Positions 56,780 through 64,000 of a stretch of DNA of 64,000 nucleotides are shown here, piece by piece (position 1 is the first letter of the stretch; each line of letters starts with the position of its first letter). The notes under the pieces are model-generated. The model saw only the letters and a program-made list of their open reading frames with translations. It was not told the origin of the DNA and made no database searches. The DNA is taken from positions 1 through 64,000 of the forward strand of contig JAFQHQ010000220.1 in assembly GCA_017397885.1 (NCBI GenBank), written 5' to 3'. The translations under genes were made by a program, and so were the position numbers. This DNA comes from Clostridia bacterium. GTDB lineage: Bacteria > Bacillota > Clostridia > UMGS1810.

Positions 56780-59302
56780 ATGAAAAACAAAATATTATCA
56801 ATAGTTTTAGCTTTCATATTTGTATTTGCCTGTTATCCCACAGTAAATGCAAAAACCGACAATCTGTATTTTGACGAAGCAAACACTCTTTTGGTGGGGC
56901 TCGGATTTGAAGATGTCTCATCAAAGGCAAATGAGATTATTTCACGGGAAGCTTTAATAGAGCTTCTCGTGGATAACTCCTTTTACGAAGGTATTGAGCT
57001 TGGCGACCTTGCAATGATGGGTATATATGCCGATGCAAACTTCTATTTTCTTCCCGAAAATCAGATTTGCCTGAAAGATGCTCTCATAATTTGTGTTAAG
57101 CTTCTGACACTCGGCGACACCACAATAACAGACCATGACCGACTTACCATTGCTTGGGATCTTGACCTTAAAAAAGGAATTTTCACAGAGCTTAACGCTC
57201 CTCTCACATATGCAGATGCCTACATTCTATTGTATAACTATTTAAACGCTGACATCTCAGTATATAACGGGAGATTTGCCATCGGGAATACAACCATCCT
57301 TTCCGACAAGCATCACATAGACATTGTTGAAGGCTTTGTCGACAAGGCAGGAAGATATGCAATAGATAATGAACCACTTATAAAAGGTAAAGTTTCAATA
57401 AACGGAAAGGTATATGTGAGTGAAAAATACGGTGAAGAGATTTTTGGGAAAAATGTTGTTGCATACATCCGTGATTCAAAAACACTTATTGCAGCAAACA
57501 TAAGCACCGATACAGATGTTAAGGAGATTTATTCATACAATTCGCCCACATTCACAAATAACAGATATGTATACTTTGATGATGTTCTTAAAGAAAAAAC
57601 AATAAAAATTTCTCAAAGTGCAGATATGTTCTACAACGGATATGAATTCAATTTTGATTCAAATCTTATTTGTCCCGAAAGCGGAAAGATTACCGTTATA
57701 GACAATTCTCTGTATTCGGACGGTGCCGACATTGTTATCATAGATTCTGCCGAAACTGTAAAAGCCGAGTATGTTGACCGCAATAGTCAAATCATTTATT
57801 CGGCAGGAAAATCCTTTAAATTGGATGATGACACCATTATTACAGACGACAATGGAAAGACAAGAGCCATTTCAAAGATTAATGCGGGCGACATTTTAAG
57901 TCTCTATATCGGTCAGAATAACATTGCATCAAAATGTGTAAAGATAACCAAAACAGTTTCGGGAACTCTTGATTCAACAGGTGATGATTTTATCACAATA
58001 AACGGAAAAAAGTATTCCGTTACAGAAAGTCTTAATTTAAAATCAAAGGAAAATCTCGGAAAAACTATCTCTGCCTACATTGATAAATACGGAACGCTTG
58101 TTCATCTCACAACTGAGAATACAGTTTCACTGAATGTCGGCATTTCAAGAGTCGTAAAGCTTTTTGAAAAAGGTCTTTCCTCAAGCCTCCGCATAAAAAT
58201 ATACACCGAAGCAGGCATTGATGAAGAGTTTTATTTTGCCGAAAATGCGAGAGTAAACGGAACGCTTTGTAAAACCTATGCCGAAACAGAAAGAGCCATT
58301 CCAAAGGTGGGGTCAAATGTTAAGCAATCGCTTGTTGCATATGAGCTTAACGGCAAAAACGAAATAACTGCAATTGATTTCCCAAGCGATAAGATTATGG
58401 ACATTGATTCACCCTCACGCATATACAAAACAGCAAAAGATAATTTGTCTGCCTTTTCTCATGTAACCTACAATAAATGGCGTGAAGATTTTGGAGAGAG
58501 TGTGTTTATCACTCCCGAAACAAAAGTTTTCAGAGTTCCCCGCCAGCAGGCTGACGGAACAATTTGTGAAGATACCGTTTTTTACTCTGCAACCGTGTGT
58601 AGCAGCATGGTTACAGGAACCGCATATCATAATCACACATCCACAGGATATGGCTTTGACAAAGAAAGCAAAATTTCAGATGTGGTTTTACTTGAATATG
58701 ATGCCTCAACCGGTTCCTCCGCAATCATGCCCGAGCTTACTCCGCTTTCCATTGTCGGTAGCGTTTCGCATATTTTAACACCTGACGGTGATGAGGCAGA
58801 GGCTGTTATGCTTTATGATTATATCAATCCCGACGGCAGACTCATCTACGGCGATTCTCTAAGCTATTTCAGCTCTCAGAATATAGAACCGGGTGACCTT
58901 GTGAGAATTGATTATACAGATGAAACCGGCAAAGCAAACATGACAGAACTTGTCTATAAAAACGGAGCCGAAACCTTGGAAGATGGCGGCTATCTTTACA
59001 CAGGCTCCGGTGGCGGAAAAGGTCAGGAAGCTGATATCAGACTTTGTAATGTGTATAAGAGATGGGATATTGTTCTTGATCTGGTATATACAAATGTTGA
59101 TATGGAAAATATTCAAAGCGAGGATATCAAAAGTGTGAAAGGTAGCGGATATACAATTTATAAATATAACAAACAGAAGGGAAAAATCGAAGTGCTTACC
59201 CTCGATGATATTCTGACTTATGATATAAGCGGCGAAAATTGTTCGAAAGTTGTTATGTTTGATGTTTCGTTTTCTCCTGCATCGCTTTTTGTTCTTGAAT
59301 AA
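56780..59302 (+). CDS. Large exported protein with degenerate SLH-like N-terminus
   Basis: An 840-residue secreted protein with a signal peptide (about 1-24). Residues about 28-165 show three weak SLH-like repeats (ISREALIELLVDN, LKDALIICVKLL, TYADAYILLYNYL). The remaining 670 residues are beta-rich with repeated hairpin-like segments (for example SGTLDSTGDDFITINGKKYS) and no domain that I recognise. It begins 10 bp after the SLH lyase with GGAGG upstream and is followed by a terminator, so it is the last gene of the operon. A surface-layer or glycan-handling role is inferred from context only. Confidence 0.65.
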   Translation: MKNKILSIVLAFIFVFACYPTVNAKTDNLYFDEANTLLVGLGFEDVSSKANEIISREALIELLVDNSFYEGIELGDLAMMGIYADANFYFLPENQICLKDALIICVKLLTLGDTTITDHDRLTIAWDLDLKKGIFTELNAPLTYADAYILLYNYLNADISVYNGRFAIGNTTILSDKHHIDIVEGFVDKAGRYAIDNEPLIKGKVSINGKVYVSEKYGEEIFGKNVVAYIRDSKTLIAANISTDTDVKEIYSYNSPTFTNNRYVYFDDVLKEKTIKISQSADMFYNGYEFNFDSNLICPESGKITVIDNSLYSDGADIVIIDSAETVKAEYVDRNSQIIYSAGKSFKLDDDTIITDDNGKTRAISKINAGDILSLYIGQNNIASKCVKITKTVSGTLDSTGDDFITINGKKYSVTESLNLKSKENLGKTISAYIDKYGTLVHLTTENTVSLNVGISRVVKLFEKGLSSSLRIKIYTEAGIDEEFYFAENARVNGTLCKTYAETERAIPKVGSNVKQSLVAYELNGKNEITAIDFPSDKIMDIDSPSRIYKTAKDNLSAFSHVTYNKWREDFGESVFITPETKVFRVPRQQADGTICEDTVFYSATVCSSMVTGTAYHNHTSTGYGFDKESKISDVVLLEYDASTGSSAIMPELTPLSIVGSVSHILTPDGDEAEAVMLYDYINPDGRLIYGDSLSYFSSQNIEPGDLVRIDYTDETGKANMTELVYKNGAETLEDGGYLYTGSGGGKGQEADIRLCNVYKRWDIVLDLVYTNVDMENIQSEDIKSVKGSGYTIYKYNKQKGKIEVLTLDDILTYDISGENCSKVVMFDVSFSPASLFVLE

Positions 59303-59331
59303 AAGCGAAAGCTTTAACAACCTAAATCAAC

Positions 59332-59364
59332 AAGACCGCTCCTTTGGATTTGGGGAGCGGTCTT
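59332..59364 (+). terminator. Terminator of the exported cluster
   Basis: AAGACCGCTCC and GGAGCGGTCTT pair perfectly around an 11-nt loop, followed by TAAAATTTTA. Confidence 0.85.
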
Positions 59365-59392
59365 TAAAATTTTATGAAAGGTGTTTGCTGTA

Positions 59393-60190
59393 ATGAAATA
59401 TATGTTTAAATCTTATTATCTTGATTCACCACTGGTAAAGGGGAGAATTTTCGACGTTTTTGAACCTGATGAAATTACAAAAGATGTTGCGATTTTCTGG
59501 GTACATGGCGGCGGATGGAGAGGAGGAAGCCGTGAGTTTCACACAATAATGGAAGCTCTCAGTAACCGCGGCTATATTGTTGCATCAACCGACTACCGTC
59601 TTGATGCAAAAGATGCCTTTGAACAGCTTAAAGACATCAGAGAATCATATGACCGCTTTGTCAGTATTTTAAAAGAAATGCAAAGACCGCTTCGCATTGC
59701 AGTTTACGGAGTCTCGGCAGGTGCACACCTTGCTTCACTTCTGCTTTGTGCAAATCCCGGCGAATGCGGCGAAGAACTTTCACTTCAAAATCAATGGGTT
59801 AAACCCGAAATGGGAATTCTGCAGGCAACTCCATATGATTTTCTCCCCTGGGATAACATGATGCCCTCAATGTGGAGCATAATGCAGTCAATAGCCGGAG
59901 CACCCTATGACAAAGAACCCGAAAGATATGAAAGACTTTCTCTCAAAAACTATATCAGAGAGGATAATCCGCCCATATTTTTCATGGAAGCAGAGCTTGA
60001 AAATGCATTTTTGCCCGAGCATACTTTGAAAATAGCAAAAAAACATCGTGAGTATGGTATAAACACACAGTGGAAAATGTATTCAAAGGTTGAACACGGA
60101 TTTTTTTCACAGCTTACCCGTCCGGCTCAGCTTGAAGCGTTTGAGGATTTTTGTGATTATGTTGATGGTTTATTAAACACCCAGTTTTGA
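59393..60190 (+). CDS. Alpha/beta hydrolase (esterase)
   Basis: A 265-residue hydrolase without signal peptide. The oxyanion motif HGGGWRGGSREF, the nucleophile elbow GVSAGAH and the histidine in KVEHGFFSQ give a complete esterase set of the BD-FAE/acetyl-esterase type. Such enzymes often remove acetyl or feruloyl groups from plant oligosaccharides. The ATG at 59393 has AAAGG 12 bp upstream; the GTG at 59381 is inside that site. No promoter of its own was seen behind the terminator, so it may depend on read-through. Confidence 0.82.
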   Translation: MKYMFKSYYLDSPLVKGRIFDVFEPDEITKDVAIFWVHGGGWRGGSREFHTIMEALSNRGYIVASTDYRLDAKDAFEQLKDIRESYDRFVSILKEMQRPLRIAVYGVSAGAHLASLLLCANPGECGEELSLQNQWVKPEMGILQATPYDFLPWDNMMPSMWSIMQSIAGAPYDKEPERYERLSLKNYIREDNPPIFFMEAELENAFLPEHTLKIAKKHREYGINTQWKMYSKVEHGFFSQLTRPAQLEAFEDFCDYVDGLLNTQF

Positions 60191-60240
60191 AGTGGTGTTT
60201 GCTAAGGATGAATTCTCCGTATTCTAAATATTATATAAGC

Positions 60241-61230
60241 TTAAAATCCCCACAAATTTGCGGCAGTTCCCCAAAAGAGTTTTTCAATCTGAGTTTTGGA
60301 GAAATCGAGCATCATGCAAGTCTGACGAACAGCCAAAAGATTTTCGCATACCACAATCCACTGATTTGGAATGTTTTCTTTTTCGCCTTCACCAAGCCAA
60401 TAAAACCCGTCAGCAACAGAAATTGGTCTGCCTCTCATGAGTGACACGGGGAAATCCGACCCCCACATGCATCTGTCCACGCCGACCTTTTTTAAAATCT
60501 GAAACATTGCCGGAGTTTCGCAAATAGCCGAAAAATCATACATAATGTTTTCTGTGTGACAAATCTTTTCCACGGTTTCAAAGGCTGTCCACGATGCAAA
60601 AGATCTTGCCGCATGGGCAAGAATAAGCACCACATCGGGATAACGCTTTGTCATTTCTTTTATGTATGAAAGATTTTCTTCGTCTGCAAGTGCTTTGCTT
60701 TTCACAAGGTGGAGAGTGATGCAAAGCTTGTGTTTTTTTGCAACCTCCCATGCACTTTCGGGAAGATAGTCGCCAATGGGGAGTTGGGCAGAGTTTGGTT
60801 TGTCCGAAAGAAAATAGTAGCATTTAAGTCCTCTTATTCTCGGCGAGGTCAGCCTTTTTTCAATTTGCTCTGCCGTTTCATTGGGAAGAACTATTATTTC
60901 ATACACATTTTCGGGATTTTTCTCTATTAGTGATGCAACAAATTCGTCACTTTTTTTAAGATTGCCCGAACTTGTATCTCTCATTGTGGCTTCGGGAAAC
61001 GGAATGACATTCAGCCTCAATTCCTTCGGAGTGCAAAGAATAGGCATCATGCATTTTTGGTATGTGCTAAAGTCTGCCGCAACATCTTTCGGGTGATTGT
61101 GTGATGTGGGCAAAAAACGTGTGTCAAAAAGGTGTGCGTGAGCATCTGCCACCTTGTCGGGCACAAAATCTTCAAGTCTTTTTATGGCTTCAAAATCAAA
61201 ATCGGAATATTCAACGGTATTTAAAAGCAT
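60241..61230 (-). CDS. Amidohydrolase-family (TIM-barrel) protein
   Basis: A 329-residue amidohydrolase_2-type protein. The HxH metal motif is in VADAHAHLFD, a histidine ends strand 5 (LCITLHLVKS), VLILAHAARS supplies another, and the catalytic Asp is in CMWGSDFPVS. The family includes decarboxylases and lactonases that act on aromatic acids and sugar lactones. Next to rhamnosidase-like and lyase genes, a sugar lactonase or uronate-processing role is possible but unproven. It is convergent with the esterase gene and divergent from the second GH78-like gene. Confidence 0.78.
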   Translation of the reverse strand: MLLNTVEYSDFDFEAIKRLEDFVPDKVADAHAHLFDTRFLPTSHNHPKDVAADFSTYQKCMMPILCTPKELRLNVIPFPEATMRDTSSGNLKKSDEFVASLIEKNPENVYEIIVLPNETAEQIEKRLTSPRIRGLKCYYFLSDKPNSAQLPIGDYLPESAWEVAKKHKLCITLHLVKSKALADEENLSYIKEMTKRYPDVVLILAHAARSFASWTAFETVEKICHTENIMYDFSAICETPAMFQILKKVGVDRCMWGSDFPVSLMRGRPISVADGFYWLGEGEKENIPNQWIVVCENLLAVRQTCMMLDFSKTQIEKLFWGTAANLWGF

Positions 61231-61333
61231 AACGAACTCCTTTATATTAAAACTATATACACAAATTATATAACATTTTATTATTATTGTCTATGACTAT
61301 TTGAGACATAATAATAATTTTGGGTCTTTTTTA

Positions 61334-61362
61334 TTGCATATGCCAACGAAATAATATATAAT
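61334..61362 (+). promoter_or_regulatory. Promoter of the second GH78-like gene
   Basis: TTGCAT, a 17-bp spacer and TATAAT lie 36 bp before the ATG. Confidence 0.65.
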
Positions 61363-61398
61363 AAAAACATTAAGAGTTTAGGGGTGTGATTTTACACA

Positions 61399-63417
61399 AT
61401 GAAATGGATATGGTGTGACAGGGCAGAGGGCATCAATCAGTATGCCGATTTTGTCCGTGAATTTAATATTGACGAAATATTCCCCAATGCAACAATCACA
61501 ATTTGCACCGAGGGAGAATATGTTCTGTATATAAATGATTCCTTTGTGGAATGCGGTCAGTTTGACGATATGGGAAGCACAAGAACCTATGACGAAATAA
61601 GCATTTCTGATTATCTCAAAAAAGGTAAAAATAAACTTTTTATCGGTGCCTATCATCAGGGTGAATCTTCCTATCAATATTCCGTGGGTGAAGCAGGTCT
61701 TTGCTATGAAATAAAATGCGGTGAATTTTCTCTTTGCAGTGACAAAGATACCCTTTCGTCGCCCTCGTTCGGATTTGAAATGGGCTCAGGTGTGCAAAAA
61801 ACCACTTCGCAATATGGCTACGGATATATCTACAACGCAAAAAATGCCGAAAAAGCAGAATTTTTACCATCCTGTGAAAAGGAAATGCCGCCTCTGCAAA
61901 AACGTCCCATAAGAAAATGCGAATTTTTCCCCTCCGACGGCGAGCTTGTTTCTCAGGGTACGTTTATCCGAAGCGGTGACAAAGAAAACCCCGGCATTAC
62001 CATGGATGAGGATAAGCTCAGCTTTTGTGATGTAGGTGCTGTTTTTGAAGATGATAAAAAGAGCCTTAAAATAAACGAAAATGTCTTTGCCATATACGAC
62101 TTCGGCGAAGAAAAAAGCGGTTATCTCACCTTTGAAATTGAGGCAGAGGAAGGAACCATAGTTGACATTGGCTACTGCGAGCATTTAAACGACGGCAAAA
62201 CCCGCACCAAAATAGGGGAAAGATGCTTCGCAAACCGCTACATATGCAAAAATGGCGTGCAAAGCTTCACCTACTACTATCGCCGCATAGCCGGAAGATT
62301 TGTTCAGCTTAATATCTTCGGAAAGGTCAGCAAAATAAATCATGTGGGAATAATCAATTCATTGTATCCCACAACAGATGATTTGGAATATGACACGGGA
62401 AACGAGCTTTTTAACAAAATAATTGATATCAGCAAATACACCCTCAAAATGTGTATGCACGAGCATTATGAGGACTGCCCCTGGAGAGAACAAGCTCTCT
62501 ACGGCAGTGATTCAAGAAATCAGATGCTCTTTGGCTACTATGCATTCGGTGAATGTCAGTTTGTGAGAGCATCTCTTGAGCTTATTGCAAAATCAGCAGG
62601 GGATGACGGCTTTATCACCATCACATCACCAAGTGATGCTGCCACAAGAATTCCGTCTTTCACCTACACATGGTTTCTTGCAATGAAGGAATATATCGAA
62701 TATTCAGCCGACATAACCCTTGCTCAAAAATATTCCGATTTGCTTAAAAGAATCACCGACAAAAGACTTTCCGAAATTGAAAACGGAATTGCAAAACATC
62801 CAATCGGCGAAAACTATTGGAATTTTTATGAATGGTCTGATTTCAATGACGGTCTCAATACACGGGCAGGTCTTTACTATGATGCAGATGGGCTATACAA
62901 CTTCTTTTTCGTTATGGGCATGAATGCCCTTTCCGATGTTTTTGAATATATTGGTGAAAATGAATACTGTGAAAAAATAAGAAATATTCTTCCAAAAGTT
63001 AAAGACAGAATCAATGAGCTGTTTTTTGACGAAGAAAAGGGTGTTTATGCCTCCTTTTTGAAAGACGGCAAAAAAATTGGTTACTCAGAGCTTACTCAGT
63101 CAATTGCAGTGTTTTCCGGTGTCAGCGACGATAAGAAGGATGGAATTTTAAAAATTCTCTCATCCCAAAACGACCTTGTGCCAATCACCCTTGGTTATCT
63201 TGTGTATAAATACGACGCACTCCTTGACGGCGATGACACATACAAGGATTATGTATATGACGAAATCCTCAAAAAGTGGGGTAGAATGATTGAAAAAGGT
63301 GCCACAACATTCTGGGAAACAGAGAAAGGCGAATCAGATTTTGACAACGCAGGCAGTCTTTGTCATGCATGGTCATCTGCACCGGTGTATGTGTACGGAA
63401 GATACTTGCTGGATTGA
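61399..63417 (+). CDS. GH78-like alpha-L-rhamnosidase family protein
   Basis: A 672-residue protein without signal peptide. An N-terminal beta-sandwich (about 1-130) is followed by a second sandwich and an (alpha/alpha)6 barrel with the family motif HEHYEDCPWREQALYGSDSR and the C-terminal TTFWETEKGESDFDNAGSLC-like segment near the active site. It is shorter than the 924-residue fusion protein because it lacks the isomerase part and some N-terminal sequence. It should act on oligosaccharides in the cytoplasm. AGGGG 15 bp before the ATG is a poorly placed ribosome binding site. Confidence 0.8.
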   Translation: MKWIWCDRAEGINQYADFVREFNIDEIFPNATITICTEGEYVLYINDSFVECGQFDDMGSTRTYDEISISDYLKKGKNKLFIGAYHQGESSYQYSVGEAGLCYEIKCGEFSLCSDKDTLSSPSFGFEMGSGVQKTTSQYGYGYIYNAKNAEKAEFLPSCEKEMPPLQKRPIRKCEFFPSDGELVSQGTFIRSGDKENPGITMDEDKLSFCDVGAVFEDDKKSLKINENVFAIYDFGEEKSGYLTFEIEAEEGTIVDIGYCEHLNDGKTRTKIGERCFANRYICKNGVQSFTYYYRRIAGRFVQLNIFGKVSKINHVGIINSLYPTTDDLEYDTGNELFNKIIDISKYTLKMCMHEHYEDCPWREQALYGSDSRNQMLFGYYAFGECQFVRASLELIAKSAGDDGFITITSPSDAATRIPSFTYTWFLAMKEYIEYSADITLAQKYSDLLKRITDKRLSEIENGIAKHPIGENYWNFYEWSDFNDGLNTRAGLYYDADGLYNFFFVMGMNALSDVFEYIGENEYCEKIRNILPKVKDRINELFFDEEKGVYASFLKDGKKIGYSELTQSIAVFSGVSDDKKDGILKILSSQNDLVPITLGYLVYKYDALLDGDDTYKDYVYDEILKKWGRMIEKGATTFWETEKGESDFDNAGSLCHAWSSAPVYVYGRYLLD

Positions 63418-63524
63418 AAATCGGATTATATCTTAATAATTAAACGCAACGCAACAACAATTATATAAAATGGGAATTTATTCTTTTCGATTTAAATCGG
63501 ATGAAGTTGTGCTTTTGCGGATAT

Positions 63525-63570
63525 ACAAAGAAAGAACGACCATTCCGATGAATAGTCGTTCTTTCTTTGT
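63525..63570 (-). terminator. Terminator of the tRNA-Leu gene
   Basis: A perfect 16-bp stem ACAAAGAAAGAACGAC / GTCGTTCTTTCTTTGT with a 14-nt loop lies 3 bp beyond the tRNA 3' end on the minus strand. Confidence 0.75.
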
Positions 63571-63572
63571 AA

Positions 63573-63656
63573 TGCCGGCGGTCGGGGTCGAACCGACACG
63601 GTATTGCTACCACGAGATTTTGAGTCTCGCACGTCTGCCAATTCCATCACGCCGGC
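63573..63656 (-). tRNA. tRNA-Leu (anticodon CAA)
   Basis: An 84-nt tRNA with acceptor stem GCCGGCG/CGCCGGC and discriminator A, D-arm, anticodon stem CGAGA/TCTCG with loop CTCAAAA, a long class II variable arm and the GGTTCGACCCC T-arm. The CCA end is not encoded. The type is leucine by anticodon CAA and the long arm. Confidence 0.95.
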
Positions 63657-63754
63657 ACATAATCTGTGCGACTTAAATATAATAGCACAAATTGAGAAAT
63701 AATGCAAGTGTTTTTTTGAAAAAAATAAAAATTTCATATTTGTTTTAATCTAAA

Positions 63755-63786
63755 TTGACACAGAGCAAAAATTATGTTATTATAAT
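63755..63786 (+). promoter_or_regulatory. Promoter of the RNase P RNA gene
   Basis: TTGACA (63755-63760) is followed after 17 bp by TATTAT (63778-63783), which overlaps a TATAAT at 20 bp. Confidence 0.7.
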
Positions 63787-63789
63787 ACA

Positions 63790-64000
63790 GAGCAAATCAG
63801 ACAACTGCGGGCAGAAGCCGTAAGGCTCTGCATGAGGAAAGTCCGGGCATCACAGAGCAGGGTGCCGGGTAACTCCCGGTGGAGGTAACTCTAAGGAAAG
63901 TGCAACAGAAAAAAACCGCCACTTTTTTGTGGTAAGGATGAAAAGGCGAGGTAAGAGCTCACCGCGATTCGGGAGATCGAATTGGCGTGTAAACCCCATC
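63790..64000 (+). ncRNA. rnpB: RNase P RNA, 5' part (runs off the window)
   Basis: The conserved GAGGAAAGTCCGGGC core (63835-63849), CACAGAGCAGGGTGCCGGGTAAC and the GGCGAGGTAAGAGCTCACCG region identify the catalytic RNA that matures tRNA 5' ends. The order fits the A-type structure more than the Bacillus B-type. The 5' end is estimated from the promoter. The 3' part lies beyond position 64000. Confidence 0.93.

Noticed and set aside
63475-63676. 68-codon frame over the tRNA-Leu region
   Set aside because: It reads through the tRNA gene and its terminator on the opposite strand; not a protein gene.
1-64000. Prophage or integrative element
   Set aside because: No integrase, terminase, portal, relaxase or tRNA-flanking att repeat could be found in the window.

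Overview
The window reads as chromosome of an anaerobic, spore-forming Firmicute of the class Clostridia, probably a gut or other polysaccharide-degrading species. This rests on a sigma-G gene and a SipL-like spore coat morphogenesis gene, a SpoIID-type protein, S-layer homology (SLH) domains, Gram-positive cell-wall functions, AGGAGG-type ribosome binding sites and many TTGACA-N17-TATAAT promoters. The taxon is inferred from gene content, not from a 16S sequence. The left part (to about 30 kb) looks richer in G+C and carries mostly housekeeping genes. The right part (about 30.5-63.4 kb) looks more AT-rich and is dominated by carbohydrate genes.

Left part. A sortase-type surface protein (0.3-1.8 kb, minus) and a two-gene unit of a class III aminotransferase with a double class II aldolase (2.4-5.1 kb, plus) come first. 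A long minus-strand run (13.0-5.2 kb) holds a lipase, a TrkH/TrkA potassium system, a small protein, a beta-propeller plus six-hairpin protein, an FAD oxidoreductase and a MurD-like ligase. At 13.0-14.4 kb lie a SpoIID-like protein with permuted motif order and a free-standing 5S rRNA gene with its own consensus promoter. Next are TetR, FGGY kinase and CapA (plus), a metallophosphoesterase, a GPH-type symporter and a DD-carboxypeptidase (minus), and then a phosphoesterase, cytidine deaminase, GT8 glycosyltransferase and TVP38 protein (plus). An acyl-CoA synthetase and a pair of membrane proteins (one DUF5058-like) follow on the minus strand.

Middle part. L-fucose isomerase diverges from an AraC regulator at 30.4 kb, followed by sipL and sigG. 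A minus-strand operon of a sugar nucleotidyltransferase, an N-acetylhexosamine 1-kinase-like enzyme and nagA (36.9-33.9 kb) diverges from a second AraC gene and looks like a route for N-acetylhexosamines. A five-bladed-propeller glycosidase-like protein follows. Then comes a GH78 alpha-L-rhamnosidase-like protein fused in frame to an RpiB/LacAB-type isomerase.

The most unusual locus is 42.4-44.1 kb. An ATPase_2/DUF234 gene with a large inverted repeat in its promoter is followed by a truncated, overlapping ORF. That ORF runs directly into a diverged second copy of the last 141 bp of the rpiB region. The ATPase gene is therefore an inserted or recombined island.

Right part. An AraC regulator and an SGNH hydrolase precede a 13-kb plus-strand run of four large exported proteins. 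Two are paralogous heparinase II/III-like lyases, one of them SLH-anchored with a discoidin domain. These proteins share a shuffled DNRLRE/CBM96-like module, present five times in three proteins. An esterase, an amidohydrolase and a second GH78-like enzyme complete this degradative region. The window ends with tRNA-Leu(CAA) and the 5' part of the RNase P RNA gene. No CRISPR array, insertion sequence, integrase or oligosaccharide ABC transporter was seen.
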